From positions 496,001 through 560,000 of the forward strand of contig NZ_CP081964.1 of the NCBI RefSeq assembly GCF_019844075.1: a stretch of 64,000 bases of DNA. Reading direction: 5' to 3'. The DNA is from Curtobacterium sp. TC1. GTDB lineage: Bacteria > Actinomycetota > Actinomycetes > Actinomycetales > Microbacteriaceae. The position numbers were made by a program, and so were the translations under genes. Under the pieces are notes generated by a model, which saw only the letters and a list, made by a program, of their open reading frames with translations, did no database searches and was not told the DNA's origin. Position 1 is the stretch's first letter. Each line of letters starts with the position of its first letter. Shown in pieces: positions 8,724 through 16,681 of this stretch.

Positions 8724-10312
8724 GAGGCGGTGGCGCCCTTCCGCGCGGAGGTCATGCTGCGCATGAGCGATTCGGGATCGGCCTGGTCGGCCGGGAGGTC
8801 AGCGGTGATCTGGCCCTCGAAGATGGTGTAGATCCGGTCGGAGAGACCGAGGAGTTCGGGGAGCTCGGACGAGATGAGGATGATGCCCTTCCCCTCGGCC
8901 GCGAGCTGCTGGATGATGCCGTAGATCTCGAACTTCGCGCCCACGTCGATGCCGCGGGTGGGTTCGTCGAGGATCAGGATGTCCGGGTCGGTGAACATCC
9001 ACTTGGACAGGACGACCTTCTGCTGGTTGCCACCGGACAGCTTGCCGACGTTGTCCTCGACGCTCGGCACCTTGGTGCGCAGCATCTTGCGGTACTTCTC
9101 GGCGACGGAGTACTCCTCGAGCGAGTCGACGACGCCGACCTTCGAGATCTTCTGCAGGTCGGCGGCGACCGTCGAACGCTTCACCGTGTCGAGCAGGTTC
9201 AGGCCGAGCGCCTTGCGGTCCTCGGAGACGTAGCCGAGGCCGTTCTCGATCGCCTGCTGGACGTTCGTGACCTTGATCTCGCGGCCGTCCTTGATGATCT
9301 GGCCGTCGAGCCAGGTGCCGTACGAACGACCGAACAGGCTCATCGCGAGCTCGGTGCGTCCGGCGCCCATCAGGCCCGCGAAGCCGACGATCTCACCGCG
9401 GCGGACGTGGAAGTTCGAGCCCTTGCAGACCAGACGTGACGAGTCGAGCGGGTGCTGCACGGTCCAGTTGCGGACCTCGAAGAAGGTCTCGCCGATCTTC
9501 GGAGTGCGGTCCGGGAACCGGCTCTCGAGCGAGCGGCCGACCATGCCGCGGATGATGCGGTCCTCGTTGACGCCGTCCGCCTTGACGTTGAGCGTCTCGA
9601 TGGCCTTGCCGTCGCGGATGATCGTGATCTCGTCGGCGATCTGCTCGATCTCGTTGAGCTTGTGGCTGATGATGATGCTCGCGATGCCCTTGGCCTTCAG
9701 CCCGACGATCAGGTCGAGCAGGTGCTGCGAGTCGTTCTCGTTGAGCGCGGCGGTCGGCTCGTCGAGGATGAGGAGCTTGACGTCCTTGTGCAGGGCCTTC
9801 GCGATCTCGACGAGCTGCTGCTTGCCGACACCGAGGTTCTTGATCTGCGTGTCCGGGTCGTCGGCCAGGCCGACGCGGGCGAGCAGGTCCTGCGCACGGA
9901 GCTGCGCGGCGGTCCAGTCGATTCGCCCGAAGCGGCCGGGCTCGTTGCCCAGGAACAGGTTCTCGGTGATCGAGAGCTCCGGGATGAGCGCCAGCTCCTG
10001 GTGGATGATGACGATGCCGGCCTGCTCGGACTGCTTGATGTTCGAGAAGCGGACTTCTTCGCCCTCGTAGACGATCTCGCCGCTGTAGGTGCCGTAGGGG
10101 TAGACGCCCGAGAGGACCTTCATCAGGGTCGACTTGCCGGCGCCGTTCTCGCCGCAGATCGCGTGGATCTCGCCGGCGCGGACGCTGAGGGAGACGTCGG
10201 AGAGCGCCTTCACACCAGGGAACTCCTTGGTGATCGAGCGCATCTCGAGGATGGTCTCGGGTGCGGTGATCGACCGGGTCTCGAGTCCGGTGTCGATCGG
10301 GTGTGACGCCAC
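8720..10312 (-). CDS. mmsA: Monosaccharide ABC transporter, duplicated ATPase
   Basis: A 530-aa ATPase with two nucleotide-binding domains. The first half has Walker [13 protein letters not shown], signature [12 protein letters not shown] and Walker B LLILDEP. The second half has a degenerate Walker A ([10 protein letters not shown]), signature LSGGNQQKV and Walker [15 protein letters not shown]. The asymmetric second site is normal for MmsA/GguA/XylG-type sugar ATPases. It powers uptake with the MmsB permease. It is first in the operon mmsA-mmsB-chvE. Upstream lies a promoter with a LacI-type operator. Confidence 0.92.
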   Translation of the reverse strand: MASHPIDTGLETRSITAPETILEMRSITKEFPGVKALSDVSLSVRAGEIHAICGENGAGKSTLMKVLSGVYPYGTYSGEIVYEGEEVRFSNIKQSEQAGIVIIHQELALIPELSITENLFLGNEPGRFGRIDWTAAQLRAQDLLARVGLADDPDTQIKNLGVGKQQLVEIAKALHKDVKLLILDEPTAALNENDSQHLLDLIVGLKAKGIASIIISHKLNEIEQIADEITIIRDGKAIETLNVKADGVNEDRIIRGMVGRSLESRFPDRTPKIGETFFEVRNWTVQHPLDSSRLVCKGSNFHVRRGEIVGFAGLMGAGRTELAMSLFGRSYGTWLDGQIIKDGREIKVTNVQQAIENGLGYVSEDRKALGLNLLDTVKRSTVAADLQKISKVGVVDSLEEYSVAEKYRKMLRTKVPSVEDNVGKLSGGNQQKVVLSKWMFTDPDILILDEPTRGIDVGAKFEIYGIIQQLAAEGKGIILISSELPELLGLSDRIYTIFEGQITADLPADQADPESLMRSMTSARKGATAS

Positions 10313-10437
10313 AGTGCATCTCCTTCTGCCGCTGCGATGCGGCAGTTGTTCGGGTGGTTCTGCTGCGGCAGCGAATGGGCGCAGGTGGCCTGCGTGGACT
10401 TCGTTGTCGCGTCCGGTGTCCTGCTCGTGTGACGCTC

Positions 10438-10499
10438 ATGTGAACGGTCACATCGGCTGGACGGAGGTAATTTACGCACGTCCCCGGTGCGGCTGTCAA
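10438..10499 (-). promoter_or_regulatory. mmsA promoter with LacI-family operator
   Basis: On the minus strand TTGACA (10494-10499) and TAAATT (10469-10474) form a promoter with a 19-base spacer. Downstream of the -10, at 10438-10453, lies the near-palindrome ATGTGAACGGTCACAT. A close relative, ATGTGCACGTTCACAT, sits at the same distance below the lacI -10, so the adjacent LacI protein probably binds both. Confidence 0.65.
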
Positions 10500-10610
10500 T
10501 TCGGATTGGTCGCGTTTTCGTAACGGCCTGCGTGATCTGGCGGAAGCAGGCCGATCACGTCCCCCGCGTTGGGGTGATCGTGCGGAGTCCCGCACGTTCC
10601 ACCGGTCGGG

Positions 10611-11630
10611 TCACCGGCCGCGCGGGGCTCCCGTGGACGCACGCACGACGAGCTGCGGGACGATGTCGATCGGGCGGAGCAGCTCGTCGTCGCCCGGCAG
10701 CAGCAGGTCCACGCACCGGCGTCCGAGCTCCGCGAAGTCGACCTGCACCGTGGTGAGCGGCGGCCAGAAGTGCTTCGCCTCGGGGATGTCGTCGTAGCCG
10801 ACCACCGACAGGTCACCGGGCACGTCGAGCCCGTACGAGCGTGCCGCGTGCATGACGCCCAGCGCCATCTGGTCGTTCGAGCAGAAGACCGCCGTGCAGT
10901 CGCGCCACCGCAGGAGCTCGCGGCCGGCGTGGTACCCGAAGTCCGCCGTCCAGTCGCCGAGGATCGGCGGGACGACGGGCATGTCGCGGTCGGACATGGC
11001 GCGCAGGAAGCCCTGCATGCGGGCGTCCGCCTCGATCCAGTCCTGTGGGCCCGCGATGTGCCGGACGTACTCGTGGCCCAGGTCGAGCAGGTGCTCGGTC
11101 GCGAGCCGCGCGCCCTCCATCTGATCGACCCACAGGGCCGTCGGGTCCTCGCCGACGCTGGCCCGCATCGTGACGTACGGCGTGCGGATGCCCAGTTCCT
11201 CGATCAGGTCGAACACCCGCTGCTGGGGCGCGATGACGACGATGCCCTCGACGTCGAGGTCGAGCAGGTGCCCGAGTCCCTCGCGCACGGCGGTGTCGGT
11301 CGCCTCGGCGATGTTCGCCGTCGTCACCGAGTACCCGCGGAGCATGGCCGCGTCCTCGATCGCCTGCAGCGCCACCGCCGGGCCGTAGTGGGCGCGGCGA
11401 GCGGTGAGGACGCCGATCGTGTGGGTCCGGCTCGTCACGAGGGCCCGCGCCGCACGGTTCGGCCGGTACTGCAGCTGTTCCATCGCCGCCAGGACCTTGT
11501 CGCGCGTGGCGTCGCGGATGGCGTCGGAGTTGTTCAGCACCCGCGAGACGGTCTGGTGCGAGACGCCCGCGATCCGTGCGACGTCACGGATGCTGGGCGA
11601 ACGCGGTTGCTGTGCCCGCGATGACGCCAT
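10611..11630 (-). CDS. LacI-family transcriptional regulator of the sugar importer
   Basis: A 339-aa regulator. Residues ~14-60 are the LacI helix-turn-helix and hinge (IRDVARIAGVSHQTVSRVLNN), followed by a periplasmic-binding-like effector domain with DQMALGV and DDIPEAKHFWPPLTTV. It probably represses mmsA-mmsB-chvE and itself until an imported sugar binds. Support is its position upstream of the operon in the same direction and the shared operator half-sites ATGTG/CACAT in front of both. The ATG at 11630 is chosen because LacI N-termini begin close to the HTH; an ATG 11 codons upstream would lie within the operator region. Confidence 0.9.
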   Translation of the reverse strand: MASSRAQQPRSPSIRDVARIAGVSHQTVSRVLNNSDAIRDATRDKVLAAMEQLQYRPNRAARALVTSRTHTIGVLTARRAHYGPAVALQAIEDAAMLRGYSVTTANIAEATDTAVREGLGHLLDLDVEGIVVIAPQQRVFDLIEELGIRTPYVTMRASVGEDPTALWVDQMEGARLATEHLLDLGHEYVRHIAGPQDWIEADARMQGFLRAMSDRDMPVVPPILGDWTADFGYHAGRELLRWRDCTAVFCSNDQMALGVMHAARSYGLDVPGDLSVVGYDDIPEAKHFWPPLTTVQVDFAELGRRCVDLLLPGDDELLRPIDIVPQLVVRASTGAPRGR

Positions 11631-11665
11631 TGCTGCTCGTTTCCGCCCGGGGCCGTGGCACATCG

Positions 11666-11700
11666 ATGTGCACGTTCACATTCCGGGCCAGATCATTATG
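11666..11700 (-). promoter_or_regulatory. lacI promoter -10 and operator
   Basis: CATAAT (minus strand, 11695-11700) resembles a -10 box. The palindrome ATGTGCACGTTCACAT at 11666-11681 begins 13 bases downstream of it, matching the geometry at mmsA. It overlaps a second perfect palindrome, GCACATCGATGTGC. Autoregulation is inferred. Confidence 0.6.
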
Positions 11701-11768
11701 CACGCCCGGCGGATCGACGCCACCTGAACGTCCGCGAGGGCGCGGTCTCGCTGCGCCCTCGCGGCGCG

Positions 11769-12833
11769 TCAGAGCCAGTTGCGCTTCCGGAAGATCGCCC
11801 AGAGCACGCCCATCAGCGCGAGCATGCCGAGGATCGCGACCGGGTAGCCGTACCGCCAGTGCAGCTCGGGCATGTGGTCGAAGTTCATCCCGTAGACGCC
11901 GGCGATGAGTCCGGGCGCGAACAGGATCGCCGCCCACGACGAGATCTTCTTCACCTCTTCACCCTGCCGGTGTGCGGCGCGGGCGAGCTGCCGGCTCTCC
12001 TCGCCCTGGGCGAGGCTGGCGCTGGTCATCCGTCGCATCGCCTCGTTCTGCTCCTGCGACACCAGGGTCGCGTGCAGCGTCAGGGCGTTCTCGAGCAGGG
12101 ACCGGAACGAGTCGACCCGCTCCGTCACGCGCAGGGCGTGGTCCAGCACGTTCCGCAGGCGGTGCTGCACCTCGTCGTCGACGCCGTACTTGTCGGCCCC
12201 GCGCAGCAGGCCCTGCACCATCGCTGGCACCGGCTTCGTGGCGCGCTGGAACGAGAGCACCTCGCTGAGCAGCTGGTAGATCCGCTTCGAGACACCCGGG
12301 TCCACCTGTCCGGCGAAGAGCTGGTCCTCGATGGCGTCGATCCCGTCCTGCAGGACCTCGACGACCGGCGCGTAGCCGTCCACGACCTCGTCGAGCACCG
12401 CGGCGGTCACGGCCTCCGACCCCAGCGCCAGGAACTCGGGATCGGCCTCGACTTGCGCGCGGAGCGCCGCGAGGTCGGGGCGCTCGGCGTGCCGGACGCT
12501 CACCACGAACCGGTCGCCGACGAACAGGTGCACCTCGCCGAACTCGACGGTGCCCTCGGACTGGTCGAACCAGGCCGGCCGGAGCACCAGGAACAGGGTG
12601 TCGCCGTAGCGCTCGAGCTTCGCGCGCTGGTGTCCCTTGCGGGCGTCCTCGACGGCGTTCTCGTGCAGGTCGAACTCGGTCGCGACGGCGTCGAGTTCCT
12701 CCGGGTCGGGGCGGAGCAGCCCGATCCACGCCAGGTCGCAGCGGGGGACCTGGTGCCGGGCGCCGAGCGCCAGGGTCGACGGCGACTCGACGCGACGTCC
12801 TTCGACGTAGATCCCGTTGTCGATCACAGCCAT
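11769..12833 (-). CDS. corA: CorA-family magnesium/cobalt transporter
   Basis: A 354-aa divalent-cation channel. A large soluble N-terminal domain (1-285) is followed by two C-terminal membrane helices. The signature GMN motif is present in GVYGMNFDHMPELHW between the helices, where it forms the selectivity loop of the pentamer. The start is the ATG at 12833, preceded by GAGGAGC; the longer open frame upstream is low-complexity Arg/Pro and not family-like. It lies in its own transcription unit between the LacI gene and a divergent membrane-protein gene. Whether Mg or another metal is carried cannot be read from sequence. Confidence 0.9.
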   Translation of the reverse strand: MAVIDNGIYVEGRRVESPSTLALGARHQVPRCDLAWIGLLRPDPEELDAVATEFDLHENAVEDARKGHQRAKLERYGDTLFLVLRPAWFDQSEGTVEFGEVHLFVGDRFVVSVRHAERPDLAALRAQVEADPEFLALGSEAVTAAVLDEVVDGYAPVVEVLQDGIDAIEDQLFAGQVDPGVSKRIYQLLSEVLSFQRATKPVPAMVQGLLRGADKYGVDDEVQHRLRNVLDHALRVTERVDSFRSLLENALTLHATLVSQEQNEAMRRMTSASLAQGEESRQLARAAHRQGEEVKKISSWAAILFAPGLIAGVYGMNFDHMPELHWRYGYPVAILGMLALMGVLWAIFRKRNWL

Positions 12834-13177
12834 GCGCGCGCTCCTCGTGGTCGGGGAGCAGGCAGGTGCGATGCCGCGGCGGACCGCGGCGGGCGGAGGA
12901 GATCTAGGACACGGGCGCGGCGGCGAGGGGGAGGGGCTGCCGGCCCGCGCGAGGATGGTCACCCGACATCGCGCCTCACCTGCCCTTCTCGTCTGCGTAC
13001 TTCGTTGGTCCTGCGGCGGCGCCCAGGGCGCTGCCGACGGTCGAGCGTACGCCCGCCGGCCTGCCCCGACAACTCCTGCGGGCTTCTCCCACGAACTCCC
13101 CAAGCCTCTTGCTGTCGCCCGACGTACTGAGTAGCGCTTGATATCCATCACACTGTATGTCAACACAGAGGAGTGCT
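12834..13177. other. Intergenic gap between divergent genes
   Basis: About 340 bases separate corA from the Cys-rich membrane protein. It must hold both promoters. The right end (13130-13180) is AT-richer than its surroundings. I could not assign a convincing -35/-10 pair and see no small gene, RNA or repeat. Confidence 0.4.
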
Positions 13178-14032
13178 GTGACGATGAAGTGCAAGCCGGT
13201 CCGGATCGGGGCGATCACGGCGTCAGTGGGTTGCATTGCGCTGTCGTTCGTCCCCTGGTTCCGTGAAGCCGCTGTCGTGTGGTGGGTGCTCGGTGCGGCC
13301 GGGCTGATCACTGCGTTCGTGGCAGAGATGCGATCGAGGCGTCGTCGGACGAGAACGTTCGCGTTCTCCATTGTGGCGTTCGTCGCTTCAGCTGCTGCAG
13401 CGATCGCACTCGTCGGAGTGGTCTCCCCGGCGCGGGCCGAGGCTGCGGTCCCTTCCACGTCCTCCGATGTCGGCAGGGTCGTGCAACTCGCCTCGCAGCT
13501 CGACGAGCAAGACGGCGAGGAGAGTTCGCGTGCGATCGCGATGGCGCGGAGCACGGGCTACTCGGTCCGATCGGGACTCGACGCGGATTGGGACGCGGCC
13601 GCTGCCTACTCGTACGAGGGTGCAGATGTGGTCTCGGTCCCGCTCCTCGGCACCGATGTGCCCGAGATGACGAAGCTCTCGTTCGTGACCGCGGAGGGGA
13701 CCACGACCATCACGGAGATGGCGTCCGCCATGACGTCGAGCACCGCTGTCCACTTCGCCATGTGGCAGGACGGACAGCTGATGGAGAACGTGGATCTCGT
13801 GCAGGGAGTCGACGCGGAGCAAGCGTCCTCCATCGGGACCTACGGGCTCGATTGGAAGCGACTGAACAACTGCTTGAACAGCATCGGTATCAGCTGGGCG
13901 GTCATCGCGATCCTCGGCGTCGCCTGTGGTGCCGCGTGCGCCACCATGGTGCTCTGTGCGCCGTGTCTCGCAGCAGCGGCAGGCTTCACGACCGGGACCA
14001 TCGCGAAGTGCGTGTCGAACGCCTGGCGGTGA
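13178..14032 (+). CDS. Membrane protein with Cys-rich, bacteriocin-like C-terminus
   Basis: A protein of about 284 aa. Two hydrophobic segments at the N-terminus are followed by a third that ends in an Ala-rich possible cleavage site (PARAEAAVPS), then an acidic ~130-residue outside domain. The last ~55 residues form a hydrophobic hairpin with six cysteines spaced C-x17-C-x3-C-x5-C-x2-C-x14-C. That tail resembles the Cys-rich helical modules of halocin C8-like and related predicted actinobacterial bacteriocins, in which the C-terminal part is the active peptide and the N-terminal part may give immunity. AGAGGAG at 13167-13173 supports a GTG at 13178 or ATG at 13184; the ATG at 13157 lacks a site. 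GC is visibly lower than in the neighbours. The function is inference only. Confidence 0.7.
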   Translation: MTMKCKPVRIGAITASVGCIALSFVPWFREAAVVWWVLGAAGLITAFVAEMRSRRRRTRTFAFSIVAFVASAAAAIALVGVVSPARAEAAVPSTSSDVGRVVQLASQLDEQDGEESSRAIAMARSTGYSVRSGLDADWDAAAAYSYEGADVVSVPLLGTDVPEMTKLSFVTAEGTTTITEMASAMTSSTAVHFAMWQDGQLMENVDLVQGVDAEQASSIGTYGLDWKRLNNCLNSIGISWAVIAILGVACGAACATMVLCAPCLAAAAGFTTGTIAKCVSNAWR

Positions 14033-14066
14033 TCTGACGCCTGGCGGTCAGCCGACGGGGGGGGGT

Positions 14067-14092
14067 GAGGCGGCAGAGGCCCCTGCCGCCTC
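14067..14092. terminator. Bidirectional terminator hairpin
   Basis: GAGGCGGCAG and its inverted copy with a 6-base loop lie between convergent genes; the stem extends to 14 pairs with one G-T wobble. A run of ten Gs precedes it. Confidence 0.6.
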
Positions 14093-14123
14093 GCCCCTTC
14101 CCGAGCCGGTGGGCAGACCAGGG

Positions 14124-14666
14124 TCAGCGCGTGATGTGCAGACCGGCGGCCTCGAGCTCGGTCAGCTGCCAGCCCAGCCAGGGGCTCCACCCGAACGGCG
14201 CACCGGCGACGGCGGCCCGCAGGGAGTCCTCGGAGACCCACGCGTACTCGGCGACCTCGTCGTCGGCGGGGGCGGGCAGATCGTCGGTGACGGCGCGGAA
14301 CACCGGGCAGACCTCGTTCTCGACGATGCCCGAGGCGTCGACGGCGCGGTACCGGAAGTCGGGCAGCACGAGTTCGACGTCGCGCACGGTGATGCCCAGT
14401 TCGCGCGAGGCACGGCGGGCAATGGCGTCCTCGAAGGACTCGTCGGGGCCGGGGTGCCCGCAGAACGTGTTCGTCCAGACACCGGGCCACGTCTTCTTCG
14501 ACAGGGCGCGACGGGTCACCAGCACGTCCCCGTCGGTGTTCCGGACGTGGCACGAGAAGGCCAGGTGGAGGGGCGTGTGGTCGGTGTGCACCGTGAACTT
14601 GTCCGCTGTGCCGATCGGGGTACGGTCGTCGGCCAGGAGCACCACGGATTCAGGGAAAGTCGTCAT
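14124..14666 (-). CDS. idi: Isopentenyl-diphosphate delta-isomerase, type I
   Basis: Interconverts IPP and DMAPP, the building blocks for the carotenoid genes beside it. The 180-aa Nudix-fold protein shows the type I features TNTFCGHPGPDE (catalytic Cys), RRASRELGI in the Nudix-like box and a Glu-containing ENEVCPVF segment. It is divergent from crtE; only 21 bases separate the start codons if ATG 14666 is used (15 if ATG 14672). Promoters must therefore lie inside or overlap the opposite gene. The C-terminal WSPWLGWQL is typical of actinobacterial Idi. Confidence 0.92.
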   Translation of the reverse strand: MTTFPESVVLLADDRTPIGTADKFTVHTDHTPLHLAFSCHVRNTDGDVLVTRRALSKKTWPGVWTNTFCGHPGPDESFEDAIARRASRELGITVRDVELVLPDFRYRAVDASGIVENEVCPVFRAVTDDLPAPADDEVAEYAWVSEDSLRAAVAGAPFGWSPWLGWQLTELEAAGLHITR

Positions 14667-14675
14667 CAGCATCGA

Positions 14676-14681
14676 TAGATT
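14676..14681 (+). promoter_or_regulatory. Probable -10 box for leaderless crtE
   Basis: TAGATT lies 6 bases before the crtE ATG. With so little space to idi, a leaderless crtE transcript beginning at the ATG is likely. Confidence 0.5.
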
Positions 14682-14687
14682 AGGCCA

Positions 14688-15746
14688 ATGAGCGAGGAAG
14701 CGGCCACCGTGGCGCACATCGACCTCGCGCTCGTCGACGACTGTCTCGAGCGCTTCTTCGTTGTGTCCTCGGCTCGTGCCGCGCGCTACGGCCGTCCGTC
14801 CGAGGAGCTCTGGCGGGTGCTCCGCAAGGCGAGCATGGGCGGCAAGCGCTTCCGGCCCCGCATGGTCCTGACCGCGTACCTCGGCCTCGGCGGGGACGAC
14901 GTGCACGCCGCTGCGCACGTCGCCGCCGCCTACGAGCTCCTGCACACCGCGCTCGTGGTGCACGACGACGTCATCGACCGCGACTGGGCCCGCCGCGGCC
15001 AGCCGAACGTCGCCGGGTCCTACCGCGACGCCGGCACGACCGGCGGTCTGCCGCTCCCCACCGCCGAGCACCGGGGCATGAGCGCCGCCGTGATCGCGGG
15101 CGACCTCGCGCTCTCCGGCGCACCGCGGTTCATCGAGTCCGCGGGGGTGACGGGGGAGCGCCGTGGTCGCCTCCTGGAGCTGCTGGACGAAGCCGTGTTC
15201 GCCAGCGCCGCCGGCGAGATGACCGACGTCGACCTGGCCCTCGGCGTGATGCCGACGGTGGACAAGGTCCTGGCGATGGAGCGTGCGAAGACCAGCGTGT
15301 ACTCGTTCGAGGCGCCGCTGCAGTCCGGGGCCGTGCTCGCCGGCGCGCCCGAGACCGTCGTCACCGCGCTCGGCGCCTTCGGCCGCGAGATCGGCATTGC
15401 CTACCAGATCGTCGACGACCTGCTCGGGGTGTTCGGCGACGAGACGACCACCGGCAAGAGCGTGCTGGGGGACCTGCGCGAGGGCAAGCGGACCATGCTC
15501 ATCGCGTACGCGGCGACGACGGACTGCTGGCCGGACATCGCTCCCTACCTGGGCGACCCGGACCTGACCGAGGAGCGCGCCGCCGAACTCCGTGCGACCC
15601 TGGTCACCTGCGGCGCCCGTGCCGCAGCCGAGTCCCGGATCGCCGACCACGTCGCACTCGCCCGTGCCGAGCTCTCCGGACTGCCGTACGACCTCGCCGA
15701 CCGCCTGGAGGGCCTCGTGACCGAACTCGTGGAGCGCGCCCGGTGA
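14688..15746 (+). CDS. crtE: Geranylgeranyl diphosphate synthase
   Basis: A 352-aa polyprenyl synthetase making the C20 precursor for phytoene. The first Asp-rich motif is HDDVIDRD (about residue 90) and the second is QIVDDLLGVFGD (about 240); both bind the diphosphate through Mg. GGKRFRP near residue 60 is the conserved IPP-binding segment. It opens a tightly packed six-gene carotenoid operon: every following gene overlaps its predecessor by 1 to 4 bases. The ATG at 14688 is supported by the family N-terminus and the -10 box 6 bases upstream. Confidence 0.93.
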   Translation: MSEEAATVAHIDLALVDDCLERFFVVSSARAARYGRPSEELWRVLRKASMGGKRFRPRMVLTAYLGLGGDDVHAAAHVAAAYELLHTALVVHDDVIDRDWARRGQPNVAGSYRDAGTTGGLPLPTAEHRGMSAAVIAGDLALSGAPRFIESAGVTGERRGRLLELLDEAVFASAAGEMTDVDLALGVMPTVDKVLAMERAKTSVYSFEAPLQSGAVLAGAPETVVTALGAFGREIGIAYQIVDDLLGVFGDETTTGKSVLGDLREGKRTMLIAYAATTDCWPDIAPYLGDPDLTEERAAELRATLVTCGARAAAESRIADHVALARAELSGLPYDLADRLEGLVTELVERAR

Positions 15747-16681
15747 CGACCGAGACCACCCGGACCGGCAGCGCGCCGTCCGGTCGGCTGCCCCTGTACG
15801 ACGCCACGGCCGAGGCCGCGTCGAGCGTCGTCATCGACCGCTACTCGACGTCGTTCGGTCTGGCGAGCCGGTTGCTCGCCAAGGACGCCCGCGAGCACAT
15901 CCGGAACGTCTACGCGCTGGTGCGGGTCGCCGACGAGGTCGTCGACGGTCCCGCGACCGAGGCGGGTCTCGACCCCGACCTGGCTCGGACGGTCCTCGAC
16001 GAGCTCGAGGCCGACACCGAGCGAGCGATCGCCCTCGGCTTCTCGGTGAACCCCGTCGTGCACGCGTTCGCCCGGACCGCGCGGGTCACGGGCTTCGGCG
16101 CGGAGCTCACGAAGCCCTTCTTCGCGTCGATGCGGATGGACCTGGAGCGCACCGAGCACGACGACGCCTCGTTCGACGCCTACGTGTACGGCTCGGCCGA
16201 GGTCGTGGGGCTGATGTGCCTGCGGGCCTTCGTCCACCGCGCCGGCCGACCGACCTTCGACCAGGCAGAACTGGTCGCGGGGGCCCGTGCGCTCGGCGCC
16301 GCGTTCCAGAAGGTGAACTTCCTGCGGGACCTGCACGCCGACTTCGAGGTGCTCGGCCGCTCGTACTTCCCGGGGGTCGACATCCGCTCGTTCGACGAGA
16401 CCACGAAGGAGCGCCTGGTCGCCGACGTGCAGGCCGACCTCGACCACGCTGCCCGCACGATCCGGCTGCTACCGGCCGACGCCCGGAACGCCGTCGGGCT
16501 CGCACACGCCCTGTTCCAGGAACTCAACGACCGCATCGCGCGCACGCCGGCGACGCGTCTGGTGACGACGCGCGTGCGCGTCCCGAACCCGGTCAAGGCC
16601 CGCCTGGCCGCACAGGTGCTCGCCGGACGCGCCCCCGTGCGGTCGAAGGCGGCCACCCGTCAGCCAGGAGGCTCGTCATGA
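15743..16681 (+). CDS. crtB: Phytoene synthase
   Basis: Condenses two GGPP molecules to phytoene. The 312-aa squalene/phytoene synthase fold shows the first Asp-rich region as VRVADEVVD (about residue 55) and the second near NFLRDLHADFE (about 195); YVYGSAEVVGLMC is the central family signature. The GTG start overlaps the crtE stop by 4 bases. The next gene, crtI, begins inside its stop codon. The C-terminus is Arg-rich. Confidence 0.93.
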   Translation: MTTETTRTGSAPSGRLPLYDATAEAASSVVIDRYSTSFGLASRLLAKDAREHIRNVYALVRVADEVVDGPATEAGLDPDLARTVLDELEADTERAIALGFSVNPVVHAFARTARVTGFGAELTKPFFASMRMDLERTEHDDASFDAYVYGSAEVVGLMCLRAFVHRAGRPTFDQAELVAGARALGAAFQKVNFLRDLHADFEVLGRSYFPGVDIRSFDETTKERLVADVQADLDHAARTIRLLPADARNAVGLAHALFQELNDRIARTPATRLVTTRVRVPNPVKARLAAQVLAGRAPVRSKAATRQPGGSS

